In this document: piece by piece, positions 1 through 5,869 of the stretch
How the letters are laid out: each line of letters starts with the position of its first letter
Numbering within the stretch: the stretch's first letter is position 1
Source of the DNA: VBAS01 sp035764525
GTDB taxonomy: Bacteria > Bacteroidota > Bacteroidia > Chitinophagales > Chitinophagaceae
DNA length: 9,053 nucleotides
Reading direction: 5' to 3'
NCBI GenBank assembly: GCA_035764525.1
Contig: DASTZB010000346.1
Location: 1-9,053, forward strand
Notes under the pieces: model-generated
Told to the model about the DNA's origin: nothing
What the model saw: only the letters and a program-made list of their open reading frames with translations
Databases searched by the model: none
Translations under genes and position numbers: made by a program

Positions 1-416
1 AGACGATTTACATGAAAATTATAATAGGCATCCATGTCCTCTACTACGATCTTCAGCATAAAATCAAATTCTCCTGAAATACTGTAGCATTCCTGTACCT
101 GGCTCATTTCATTGATTGCCTTCACAAATTTTGATCCCGCAGTCTTATTGTGCTGCTTTAGTGAAACATACACGATTACCATCAGCCGCTTATTGAGTTT
201 TGCCGGATCAACAAGCGTTGCATATTGTTTGATCACCCCGGTTTCTTCCATCCATTTGATACGTTCATAAACAGGCGTTGTACTCAAATTTACTTTCTCA
301 GAAATTTCCTTAACTGTTGCTCTTGCGTTGTATTGCAATAGCTTCAATATGGCCAGGTCCTTCTGATCCAGTGCAACATGAGTAGTAGATTCTTCTTTTT
401 TAATTGCTTTAGCCAT
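1..416 (-). CDS. Lrp/AsnC family transcriptional regulator (3' part cut by window edge)
   Basis: The reading frame starts at the ATG whose complement is 414-416 and stays open to base 1, giving 138 codons without a stop, so the C-terminal end lies outside the window. After a charged N-terminal tail (MAKAIKKEES), residues about 17-66 form the winged helix-turn-helix typical of Lrp/AsnC proteins: ALDQKDLAIL, then ATVKEISEKVNLSTTPVYERI as recognition helix region, then GVIKQY. Residues from about 77 form the start of the RAM/AsnC ligand-binding domain, with the familiar VQECYSISGEFDFML segment at about 107-121. Proteins of this family bind DNA as dimers to octamers and respond to amino acids; most are about 150-160 residues. 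It is divergent from ahcY with a 211-nt shared upstream region, so autoregulation and an effect on ahcY are possible but inferred. The effector cannot be told from sequence. Confidence 0.95.
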   Translation of the reverse strand, partial: MAKAIKKEESTTHVALDQKDLAILKLLQYNARATVKEISEKVNLSTTPVYERIKWMEETGVIKQYATLVDPAKLNKRLMVIVYVSLKQHNKTAGSKFVKAINEMSQVQECYSISGEFDFMLKIVVEDMDAYYNFHVNR

Positions 417-507
417 AACAAAACAGATATTTATCCTACAATAAACGAAATTTTTGTGGTTTTATTCCAATTTTTTATAAGAAGTCAGTCGTTTTACCTA
501 TTTGCTC

Positions 508-515
508 TAACTTTG
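508..515 (+). promoter_or_regulatory. Candidate Bacteroidota -7 element upstream of ahcY
   Basis: TAACTTTG matches the Bacteroidota sigma-A -7 consensus TAnnTTTG exactly, but no TTTG-like -33 element sits 19-21 nt upstream. It would give a leader of roughly 105 nt. A competing arrangement is TTTG at 530-533, a 21-nt spacer, and GTGCTTTG at 555-562, which has a good -33 element but lacks the TA of the -7. Either could drive ahcY; the choice is open. Confidence 0.3.
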
Positions 516-627
516 GCCTTTCGTTATTCTTTGTGTATTGATCATTGCATTCTGGTGCTTTGGAAAACATGAAGTCACGAAGCATGAATTCAAAAATTTT
601 TAACTCATAATTCTTAATCAAAAAACC

Positions 628-1956
628 ATGTCAGCATCAACAATTTCAAAAATCGACTTTAAGCTGCCCAATAAAGTGAAAGATATTTCACTTGCCGAAT
701 GGGGAAGAAAAGAAATTCGTCTCGCCGAAGCAGAAATGCCTGGCCTCATGGCGATCCGCAAAGAATACGGACCAAAACAGCCGCTAAAAGGAGCTCGTAT
801 TGCCGGATGTTTGCATATGACCATTCAAACCGCTGTACTCATTGAAACGCTCATCGAGTTGGGTGCAGAAGTGAAATGGAGTTCCTGTAACATTTTCTCA
901 ACACAGGATCATGCGGCAGCCGCTATTGCCGCAGCAGGTATCGGCGTATTTGCCTGGAAAGGACAAACTCTTGAAGAAGCAGATTGGTGTATCGAGCAAA
1001 CACTTTTCTTTGGCAGTGCTGATCGTCCATTAAACATGATCCTCGATGATGGAGGTGATCTTACAAATATTGTTTTAGATAAATATCCTGAACTGATCCA
1101 GCACTTAAAAGGTATCAGCGAAGAAACAACAACAGGTGTTCATCGTCTTTATGAAAGAGTTCAAAAAGGAACATTGCCGGTTCCTGCAATTAACGTGAAT
1201 GACTCTGTTACAAAAAGTAAGTTTGATAACAAATACGGTTGTAAAGAAAGTTTGGTTGATGCGATCCGTCGTGCTACTGATGTAATGATGGCAGGTAAAG
1301 TGGCTGTTGTTGGTGGTTATGGTGATGTTGGTAAGGGTTCTGCTGCTTCATTGAAAGGTGCAGGTTGCCGCGTTATCGTTACTGAAATAGATCCTATCTG
1401 CGCATTGCAGGCTGCAATGGATGGTTTTGAAGTAAAGAAGATGGCTGATGCAGTGAAAGAAGCAGATATAATTGTAACTGCTTCTGGTTGCCGCGATCTT
1501 ATCACCGAAAAACATTTCCGCAGCATGAAGGACAAAGCGATCGTTTGTAACATTGGTCATTTTGATATTGAGATTGATGTAGCATGGTTGAATAATAACT
1601 ATGGCAAAACAAAAGATACTGTGAAACCACAGGTAGATGTTTATACGGTTGATGGTAAGGACATCATACTTCTTGCCGAAGGTCGTTTGGTGAATCTTGG
1701 TTGCGCTACTGGTCATCCAAGTTTTGTAATGAGTAATTCATTTACTAACCAGACTTTGGCGCAGATAGAACTTTGGACCAACCATAAGAGTTATGAGAAC
1801 AAAGTATATGTTCTTCCAAAACATTTGGATGAGAAAGTAGCAAGACTTCATCTTTCAAAAATTGGAGTTGAACTTGATGAACTGAGCACTGAACAAGCCG
1901 ACTATCTCGGTATTCCAAAGAGTGGACCGTTCAAGCCGGAGCATTACAGGTATTAA
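628..1956 (+). CDS. ahcY: Adenosylhomocysteinase (S-adenosyl-L-homocysteine hydrolase)
   Basis: This cytosolic NAD-dependent enzyme splits S-adenosylhomocysteine reversibly into adenosine and homocysteine, removing the product that inhibits methyltransferases. The 442-residue product has all family blocks: HMTIQTAVLIETL at about 63-75, NIFSTQDHAAAAI at 88-100, DDGGDLT at 140-146, SEETTTGVH at 164-172 and the substrate/NAD segment NDSVTKSKFDN at 191-201. The NAD-binding glycine loop GGYGDVGKG is at 229-237, NLGCATGHPS at 356-365, and the C-terminal KPEHYRY supplies the Lys and Tyr that reach into the partner subunit's NAD site. There is no roughly 40-residue insertion between DDGGDLT and EETTTG, so it is the short form similar in length to the animal enzyme. 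The ATG at 628 follows an A-rich stretch with no Shine-Dalgarno, usual for this phylum. It is a single gene ending in a strong terminator. Confidence 0.99.
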   Translation: MSASTISKIDFKLPNKVKDISLAEWGRKEIRLAEAEMPGLMAIRKEYGPKQPLKGARIAGCLHMTIQTAVLIETLIELGAEVKWSSCNIFSTQDHAAAAIAAAGIGVFAWKGQTLEEADWCIEQTLFFGSADRPLNMILDDGGDLTNIVLDKYPELIQHLKGISEETTTGVHRLYERVQKGTLPVPAINVNDSVTKSKFDNKYGCKESLVDAIRRATDVMMAGKVAVVGGYGDVGKGSAASLKGAGCRVIVTEIDPICALQAAMDGFEVKKMADAVKEADIIVTASGCRDLITEKHFRSMKDKAIVCNIGHFDIEIDVAWLNNNYGKTKDTVKPQVDVYTVDGKDIILLAEGRLVNLGCATGHPSFVMSNSFTNQTLAQIELWTNHKSYENKVYVLPKHLDEKVARLHLSKIGVELDELSTEQADYLGIPKSGPFKPEHYRY

Positions 1957-1982
1957 TTTTAAAGAAAGACCTGATCATATTG

Positions 1983-2008
1983 AAGTCCCGAATAATTCGG
2001 GACTTTTT
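1983..2008 (+). terminator. Rho-independent terminator after ahcY
   Basis: A perfect 10-bp stem, AAGTCCCGAA (1983-1992) with TTCGGGACTT (1996-2005), closes a 3-nt loop and runs directly into a T tract. It starts 26 nt after the ahcY stop and should end that transcript. Confidence 0.92.
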
Positions 2009-2065
2009 ATTTCTCTGCCCGGCTGCATTGCTTCTATTAAACTATAGTCTATTCAGCAGGTTTTT

Positions 2066-2098
2066 CTTGCTAATAATATTCCAAATAACGTATCTTTC
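2066..2098 (+). promoter_or_regulatory. Candidate promoter of the DUF4440-like lipoprotein gene
   Basis: CTTG at 2066-2069 resembles the -33 TTTG element, and after 21 nt TATCTTTC at 2091-2098 matches TAnnTTTG in seven of eight positions. The start site would fall about 30 nt before the ATG at 2133, and downstream of the ahcY terminator, so the gene would be transcribed independently. Confidence 0.4.
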
Positions 2099-2132
2099 TA
2101 ACTCCAAAATTTTTCCACCAAAAAACTTTTTT

Positions 2133-2648
2133 ATGAAACAACTGCTAACAGTTCTTGTAATTTTTTCAATTACCTTTTTAGTTATTGCTTGTGGTAGCAA
2201 TACTGCCAGCGAAGCTGGTACTAACACGGCAACTGAAACAAAATCAACTTTCGATCTTGCCGCTGTAAAAAAAATCGTTGACTCCACAAATGTCGTTTTT
2301 GGTTCTTTTATAAGTAAAGGCGACTCCGTAGGTGTTGCGTCCCTTTATACATCGGATGCAAAATTTATGCTGCCAAACATGCCCACAGCTGTGGGAAGAA
2401 GTGCTGTCCAATCTGCATTTGCCGGGCTGTTTGCTGCTATGGGAACTCCAAACCTTACACTAACATCTAATGATGTATGGGGAACAGAAGAACTTGTCAC
2501 TGAAGTAGGATCATATACAATGACTGATAAAACCGGGAAAGAAATGGATAAAGGAAAATACATTGATCTTTGGAAAATGGAAGATGGTAAATGGAAAATC
2601 CACCGTGATATTTTTAATTCTGATATGCCGCCCCTTCCTTCTAAATAA
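2133..2648 (+). CDS. SnoaL/DUF4440-like (NTF2 fold) lipoprotein
   Basis: The 171-residue product begins with a lipoprotein signal: MKQLL, a hydrophobic run, then the lipobox VIAC with the lipidated Cys at residue 20, so it is probably anchored in the cell envelope. The mature part has a low-complexity Ser/Thr/Ala linker (about 21-38) and then an NTF2-like domain of the DUF4440/SnoaL type at about 41-163. Typical features are an N-terminal helix with VVFGSFISKGDSVGVASLYTSDA, the GRSAVQSAFAGLF helix, and the last strands YIDLWKMEDGKWKIHRDIFNSD. Members of this fold are either small enzymes (isomerases, cyclases) or ligand binders; no catalytic role can be assigned. The same frame is open back to 1980, but that would place the start inside the terminator hairpin and hide the signal peptide, so ATG 2133 was chosen. 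It is flanked by terminators on both sides. Confidence 0.88.
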   Translation: MKQLLTVLVIFSITFLVIACGSNTASEAGTNTATETKSTFDLAAVKKIVDSTNVVFGSFISKGDSVGVASLYTSDAKFMLPNMPTAVGRSAVQSAFAGLFAAMGTPNLTLTSNDVWGTEELVTEVGSYTMTDKTGKEMDKGKYIDLWKMEDGKWKIHRDIFNSDMPPLPSK

Positions 2649-2671
2649 TTTTTTGACCTGGATTCTGATAG

Positions 2672-2693
2672 GCCTTGCTGTAGCAAGGCTTTT
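2672..2693 (+). terminator. Rho-independent terminator after the lipoprotein gene
   Basis: GCCTTGC (2672-2678) pairs perfectly with GCAAGGC (2683-2689) around a TGTA loop, followed by TTTT. It begins 23 nt after the stop codon. Confidence 0.88.
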
Positions 2694-2790
2694 CAATTTT
2701 AAACCCTGTGCAGAACTAATTTCTTTTTGAAACCATTTGGAATAGTTGTTGTATGCTTAAGCGGTTCACCCATTTTTCAATACTTAATCA

Positions 2791-2796
2791 AGGAGG
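2791..2796 (+). promoter_or_regulatory. Strong Shine-Dalgarno AGGAGG that fixes the start at 2802
   Basis: AGGAGG lies 5 nt before the ATG at 2802. None of the other genes in this window has an upstream motif of this strength, and Bacteroidota usually lack one. It decides the start against the in-frame TTG at 2727. Confidence 0.8.
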
Positions 2797-2801
2797 TTTA
2801 T

Positions 2802-3116
2802 ATGACAAACGTTGCATTATGGGTTCAACTCGAAGCCAAAAAAGGTAAAGAGGCAGAAGTGGAAAGGTTCTTAAGAGATGGTCTAACTATAGTTAATAAT
2901 GAATCGGGAACGATCACATGGTATGCCCTAAAGCTCGGTCCAACTTCGTATGCGATCTTTGATACATTTTCTGACAACAAAGGGAGAGAAGCACACTTGG
3001 CGGGCCAGGTTGCTAAAGCCCTAAAGGAAAAAGCATCTGACCTTTTCTCTAAGCCGCCAACAATTGAAAGAATTGACGTCCTTGCTGCCAAACTGCCTGA
3101 ATTAGAACATCACTAG
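2802..3116 (+). CDS. Antibiotic biosynthesis monooxygenase (ABM)-fold protein, putative quinol monooxygenase-like
   Basis: The 104-residue product has the size and pattern of the ABM dimeric alpha/beta-barrel family: a first strand VALWVQLEAKKGKEAEVERFL (residues about 4-24), a helix and loop with DGLTIVNNESGTITWYAL at 27-43, then SYAIFDTFSDNKGREAHLAGQVAKAL at 49-74, and a final strand around IERIDVLAAKLP. The motif with E/D-x-x-x-x-x-x-R/A-H-L and a late hydrophobic strand is typical of members related to YgiN-type quinol monooxygenases, which act without metal or cofactor, though many members have unknown substrates. No signal peptide is seen, so it should be cytosolic. Its perfect AGGAGG and a loose sigma70-like pair upstream (TTGAAA at 2727-2732, TATGCT at 2752-2757, spacer 19) are unlike its neighbours and hint at acquisition from another group. 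Base composition is not obviously different. Confidence 0.85.
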   Translation: MTNVALWVQLEAKKGKEAEVERFLRDGLTIVNNESGTITWYALKLGPTSYAIFDTFSDNKGREAHLAGQVAKALKEKASDLFSKPPTIERIDVLAAKLPELEHH

Positions 3117-3136
3117 CCTGCTTTAACTCTTTGAGC

Positions 3137-3192
3137 AAAACGATCCCGGAGCTTTCAATTCATCAAAATTGATGTGAGGGCCCCGGGGTTTT
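3137..3192 (+). terminator. Possible imperfect terminator after the ABM gene
   Basis: AAAAC (3137-3141) plus CCCGG (3145-3149) can pair with CCGGG (3183-3187) plus GTTTT (3188-3192), with a 3-nt bulge on the left arm. The enclosed loop contains a second small hairpin, CATCAA (3161-3166) with TTGATG (3169-3174). The end falls on TTTT, but the large interior loop makes it less convincing than the other terminators here. Confidence 0.4.
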
Positions 3193-3303
3193 CATTTATT
3201 TATACTGAATATTGTCCCGCATTCAATAAAGATTTGAAAAAAAATCTTCAACACAAATGAACATTCGCATTTTAGAACATTAATATTTTTTTCTGAACCA
3301 ATT

Positions 3304-3334
3304 TTTGTTATTACAAAGTATAGCATAAAATTTG
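3304..3334 (+). promoter_or_regulatory. Candidate promoter of the small gene at 3362
   Basis: TTTG at 3304-3307 fits the -33 element, and TA-AAA-TTTG at 3326-3334 is one base longer than the TAnnTTTG -7 consensus, with an 18-nt spacer. Transcription would begin about 20 nt before the ATG at 3362. Confidence 0.35.
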
Positions 3335-3361
3335 CTCATAAATTATCTAACAAATAGAGAC

Positions 3362-3631
3362 ATGCCTATACAATTCGTTAAAAACATCCAGTTCTCCAAG
3401 CTGATAAAAGCTGAAGGACGCCTGAGAGAGTTCAATTTCAGAAAAACTGGTACGGGTAATGACGAAAAATGCTCGGTAGATACCGTGGATGATCGTGGCA
3501 ACCGTATCATTTTCGCAATGCTCAGGGAAGGTGGCTCCTGGAAACTCAGCTCAACCCTGCTCCCTAAATGGATCTGCCAATATGAGGTCCAACTAAACGA
3601 TGCAATAGAAGAAGAAATAAGCCATCAGTAA
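3362..3631 (+). CDS. Small protein of unknown function (89 aa)
   Basis: I do not recognise this protein. It is 89 residues, with no signal peptide or membrane segment, and mixed alpha/beta character. Visible features are an N-terminal basic helix-like part (FVKNIQFSKLIKAEGRLREF), a short loop TGTGNDEKC, a strand pair around VDTVDDRGNRIIFAMLREGGSWKL (about 39-62), and an acidic C-terminal helix (LNDAIEEEI). Codon use looks like the neighbours and the frame is cleanly closed, so I think it is a real gene. The frame could be extended to a TTG at 3332, but that codon overlaps the candidate -7 element; ATG 3362 is preferred. It is 32 nt upstream of the DUF1905 gene on the same strand and is probably co-transcribed with it. 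Confidence 0.75.
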   Translation: MPIQFVKNIQFSKLIKAEGRLREFNFRKTGTGNDEKCSVDTVDDRGNRIIFAMLREGGSWKLSSTLLPKWICQYEVQLNDAIEEEISHQ

Positions 3632-3637
3632 GGATGC

Positions 3638-3662
3638 TCCGGTAAATATTATTTTTGCCGGG
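3638..3662 (+). repeat. 9-bp hairpin directly against the start codon at 3664
   Basis: TCCGGTAAA (3638-3646) pairs with TTTGCCGGG (3654-3662) with two G-U pairs and a 7-nt AT-only loop. It fills almost the whole 32-nt gap between the two genes, one base before the ATG, where a ribosome would need to bind. It has no T tract after it, so it does not look like a terminator. Confidence 0.6.
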
Positions 3663-3663
3663 A

Positions 3664-4170
3664 ATGGTTCAGTTTACGACTACAATAAAACAATTTGCTC
3701 AGCAAGGGGAAAAAACCGGCTGGACTTATATTGAAGTTCCCTCAGATATTGCCGAAAAATTAATTCCTGGAAACAAGAAAGGCTTCCGGGTTAAAGGAAA
3801 GCTCGATAACTTTTCTATTAAAGGAATTGCCTTGCTGCCAATAGGTGGAGGCAATTTTATTCTTACGCTAAATGCCGATCTAAGAAGAGGAATCCATAAA
3901 AAGAAGGGGGCAATGCTGAACGTTAAACTACAAGTGGATCCTGAAGGATATAAGTTAAATGAAGATTTTATCGCCTGCCTGAACGATGACCCACCCGCAA
4001 AAAAATTTTTTGATACGCTTTCGGGTTCACACCGCAATTATTTCAGCAAATGGATCGACTCAGCTAAAACAGAACCAACAAAGATCAAACGCATTGCCAT
4101 GGCGGTAAATGCGCTTTCAAAAAAATGGGGCTTTCCCGAAATGCTCAGAAATAGTAAGAAAGATTTTTAA
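3664..4170 (+). CDS. DUF1905 / YdeI (OmpD-associated)-like protein
   Basis: The 168-residue product has two parts. Residues about 2-95 match the DUF1905 beta-barrel-like domain: MVQFTTTIKQF, GWTYIEVPSDIAEKL, the KKGFRVKGKLDNFSIKGIALLPIGGGNFIL core and NADLRRGIHKKKGAML. Residues about 102-163 match the YdeI/OmdA C-terminal helical domain: FIACLNDDPPAKKFFDTLSGSHRNYFSKWIDSAKT, then KIKRIAMAVNALSKKWGF. This two-domain arrangement is common in Bacteroidota; YdeI-like proteins have been linked to bacteriocin or peptide tolerance in enterics, but a molecular function is not established. No signal peptide is visible. The ATG at 3664 gives the usual N-terminus; an in-frame TTG at 3655 lies inside the hairpin and was not used. 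It is second in a two-gene unit and converges with the thioredoxin gene at only 5 nt. Confidence 0.88.
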   Translation: MVQFTTTIKQFAQQGEKTGWTYIEVPSDIAEKLIPGNKKGFRVKGKLDNFSIKGIALLPIGGGNFILTLNADLRRGIHKKKGAMLNVKLQVDPEGYKLNEDFIACLNDDPPAKKFFDTLSGSHRNYFSKWIDSAKTEPTKIKRIAMAVNALSKKWGFPEMLRNSKKDF

Positions 4171-4175
4171 TTTGT

Positions 4176-4712
4176 TTACTCATTCCTCCTGAATCTTGTC
4201 CTGATCTTTTCAAGCTGATCGTCTTTTAGCTCAGTTGTCTTTTTTAACACACCAATAAAATAATCAACTTCTTCTTTTTTAGCAGGGCAACCGGTGTTCT
4301 CAAGTTCCCCTACTCCGTTCCTTTTCATCCTTGAATCAGCTAAGAAATTTTCATCCTTATCAAAAATTAGCCAGAATGGAATGCCCTGGTCTTTGCCCTC
4401 ATACTTCGTAAGCATTTCCAACGCACCGGGGTTTTCAAGGTTCTCCTTCCCTTTTGATTCAAAAACGACGAGATGACGAATTACAAAATTGTCATCAAAG
4501 AATTTTTTTACAGAAGCATCATTCAGTGATGTATCCATCTTATGACACCAGCCACACCACGATGCATGAAACATTACCAAAACTCTCTTGTTTTGCTTTT
4601 TAGCTGAAGCAAAAGCCTCTTTCATTACTTCATTTGCAGATGAAGGAGCCTTTTGTGCAAATGATGTTATGAAAATGAACAACAATGCAGGCAATAACAA
4701 AGTATTTTTCAT
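4176..4712 (-). CDS. Exported thioredoxin-family protein with CGWC motif
   Basis: The 178-residue product starts with a Sec signal peptide (MKNTLLLPALLFIFITSFAQ, cleavage probably near residue 19-20), so it acts in the periplasm. The mature part is a thioredoxin fold of the Thioredoxin_7/DUF255-like group: helix with EVMKEAFASAKKQNKRVLVMFHASW, active-site C53-G-W-C56 followed by HKMD, the DNFVIRHLVVFE strand, and the cis-proline loop G-I-P112-F at 110-113. A third cysteine (Cys142, in GCPAKKEE) lies outside the active site. CGWC followed by a K/M-rich helix is typical of bacterial thiol-disulfide oxidoreductases and of DUF255-like proteins; direction of reaction and partners are unknown. It is divergent from pdxJ and converges with the DUF1905 gene; no terminator hairpin separates the convergent stops. 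Confidence 0.92.
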   Translation of the reverse strand: MKNTLLLPALLFIFITSFAQKAPSSANEVMKEAFASAKKQNKRVLVMFHASWCGWCHKMDTSLNDASVKKFFDDNFVIRHLVVFESKGKENLENPGALEMLTKYEGKDQGIPFWLIFDKDENFLADSRMKRNGVGELENTGCPAKKEEVDYFIGVLKKTTELKDDQLEKIRTRFRRNE

Positions 4713-4791
4713 GGTAAGATTTGTCTAGGGCAATTTAGCTAATACGCCAATAACAACAAGTTAAAATAACACACACTTTTCTATGAATTTG

Positions 4792-4799
4792 TAGATTTG
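4792..4799 (+). promoter_or_regulatory. TAnnTTTG match next to the pdxJ start
   Basis: TAGATTTG fits the -7 consensus exactly but ends only 3 nt before the ATG at 4803. If used, transcription would start at or within the first codon. No clear -33 TTTG is present 19-21 nt upstream. A looser match, TA-TGAA-TTTG at 4782-4791, lies just before it. Confidence 0.25.
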
Positions 4800-4802
4800 C
4801 TT

Positions 4803-5522
4803 ATGACCAGGTTATCAGTTAACATCAACAAGTTTGCAACATTAAGAAATTCCCGCGGTGGAAATAACCCGGATGTAGTTAAGGCCGCTATCGATGCACA
4901 ACGCTTCGGTGCTGATGGAATTACTGTTCACCCCCGCCCCGATGAGCGTCATATTCGTTACAACGACGTAAAAGAAATTAAAAAGATCATCACAACCGAA
5001 TTTAATATTGAAGGCAATTGCATGGAACAAAAGTTTGTCGATCTTGTTTTAGAAACAAAACCTGACCAGGTTACGTTGGTTCCTGATACACTTGGGCAAC
5101 TAACTTCTGACCATGGTTGGGACACAATTAAAAACAAGGACTATTTAAAAAACATTATTTCTGTTTTCAAAAAAGCAGGGATCCGTGTTTCCATATTTGT
5201 CGATCCTGATATTAAAATGGTTGAGGGGGCCGCCGAAACCGGAACGGATCGGATTGAGTTATATACTGAAGGTTACGCCAGACAGTATTCAAAGGGCACT
5301 CGAGAGTCGGCAGTTGAGCCTTATGTCGCTACTGCAATAAAGGCGAAAGACCTTGGAATTGGTTTAAATGCCGGCCACGATCTGGATCTCACCAATTTAA
5401 AATTCCTGAAAGAAAATATTCCGTGGCTGGATGAAGTGAGTATTGGCCATGCACTTGTTTGCGATGCGATTTACCTGGGTTTTGAAAATGCAATTCAGTT
5501 ATATAAGCGACAATTACAATAA
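4803..5522 (+). CDS. pdxJ: Pyridoxine 5'-phosphate synthase
   Basis: PdxJ performs the last step of the deoxyxylulose-5-phosphate-dependent vitamin B6 pathway: it joins 1-deoxy-D-xylulose 5-phosphate and 3-amino-2-oxopropyl phosphate to give pyridoxine 5'-phosphate in the cytosol. The 239-residue TIM-barrel has the family signature start MTRLSVNINKFATLRNSRGG, the HPRPDERHI segment with His43 and Arg45, Glu70 in FNIEGN, VTLVPDTLGQLTSDHGWD at 90-107, Glu152 in RIELYTEGYA, AGHDLDL with His192, and the phosphate-binding end SIGHALVCDAIYLG at 213-226. His43, Glu70 and His192 correspond to the catalytic residues of the characterised enzyme. Length is normal. The frame opens at a TTG (4797), but ATG 4803 gives the family N-terminus. 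The gene is divergent from the thioredoxin gene and upstream of a PLP-dependent enzyme. Confidence 0.98.
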   Translation: MTRLSVNINKFATLRNSRGGNNPDVVKAAIDAQRFGADGITVHPRPDERHIRYNDVKEIKKIITTEFNIEGNCMEQKFVDLVLETKPDQVTLVPDTLGQLTSDHGWDTIKNKDYLKNIISVFKKAGIRVSIFVDPDIKMVEGAAETGTDRIELYTEGYARQYSKGTRESAVEPYVATAIKAKDLGIGLNAGHDLDLTNLKFLKENIPWLDEVSIGHALVCDAIYLGFENAIQLYKRQLQ

Positions 5523-5721
5523 TCAAATTGCCAAGGAATCGTTCTTATTAGCCAATAATGGAGTACCTATGTACTGTCGAAAAGACATTTATGGTAACTG
5601 CCTCGGTTTAATTTTTATCTCAGGGCCGAGAAACAAAAGCATCAAAGTCGGGAATCGTATTATCTTTATTTTACCTAACAAAGCAAAAATTGAGACAAAA
5701 ATTCGGGGAACAGACTTTTGA
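5488..5721 (+). pseudogene. Orphan coding-like frame, possible small gene or gene remnant
   Basis: A frame different from pdxJ is open through the end of pdxJ and on to 5721. From ATG 5488 it would give 77 residues; from ATG 5569, which has GGAG six bases upstream, 50 residues. The part beyond the pdxJ stop looks protein-like: CRKDIYGNCLGLIFISGP followed by an alternating strand pattern in IKVGNRIIFILPNKAKIETKI. Codon choice resembles the neighbours. I do not recognise the family. It could be a short real gene, a fragment of a larger decayed gene, or chance; the frame overlaps pdxJ by 35 nt if the first ATG is used. No continuation of the reading frame is visible after 5721. Confidence 0.25.
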
Positions 5722-5869
5722 GAGAATTTTTCCATTTTAATTGGAGAAGAATCACAAAAAAAGACGTACCTATTGCAACTGAAGTTTGGCTTAACGAGTA
5801 AAATCAGTTTAGCAAAAGCCTTCAAAACCTTACCTTTGCGGCGATTTATTAAACAATCAACCATCAAAT
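5523..5869. other. 347-nt gap between pdxJ and the alpha-oxoamine synthase
   Basis: The first 200 nt hold the orphan reading frame described at 5488-5721. The rest (5722-5869) is AT-rich and non-coding in all frames and carries the promoter at 5808-5838. I see no terminator hairpin behind pdxJ, no tRNA and no repeat. Confidence 0.6.
5808..5838 (+). promoter_or_regulatory. Promoter of the alpha-oxoamine synthase gene
   Basis: TTTA at 5808-5811 (one mismatch to the -33 TTTG), a 19-nt spacer, and an exact TAnnTTTG match (TACCTTTG, 5831-5838) form the best Bacteroidota-type promoter in the window. The start site would lie around 5842-5845, leaving a leader of about 25 nt. This argues that the gene is not dependent on read-through from pdxJ. 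Confidence 0.6.

Noticed and set aside
516..627. Possible SAH or SAM riboswitch in the ahcY leader
   Set aside because: Only a weak 5-bp pairing (TGCTT with AAGCA) is visible; no conserved riboswitch core could be recognised, and SAH riboswitches are known mainly from Proteobacteria and Actinobacteria.
1348..1716. 122-residue open frame antisense to ahcY
   Set aside because: It lies entirely within a certain gene on the other strand, has no family features, and is best explained by the codon pattern of ahcY.
1980..2132. Upstream extension of the lipoprotein gene to 1980
   Set aside because: It would start in the ahcY terminator hairpin and bury the lipoprotein signal; ATG 2133 gives a clean signal and lipobox.
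2345..2686. 113-residue open frame antisense to the lipoprotein gene
   Set aside because: It covers the terminator and the coding strand of a well-supported gene, and has no recognisable domain.
3229..3248. AAGATTT/AAATCTT hairpin upstream of the small gene
   Set aside because: The stem is short and AT-rich in an AT-rich region, with no T tract or conserved feature; expected by chance.
3257..3282. Two copies of GAACATT
   Set aside because: A 7-base repeat in AT-rich intergenic DNA is not significant, and there is no third copy or regular spacing as in a CRISPR or operator array.
4178..4196. AGGAGG followed by ATG on the minus strand near the thioredoxin stop
   Set aside because: The AGGAGG is the Arg-Arg codon pair of the thioredoxin C-terminus, and the ATG opens only a 12-codon frame with too short spacing; coincidence.
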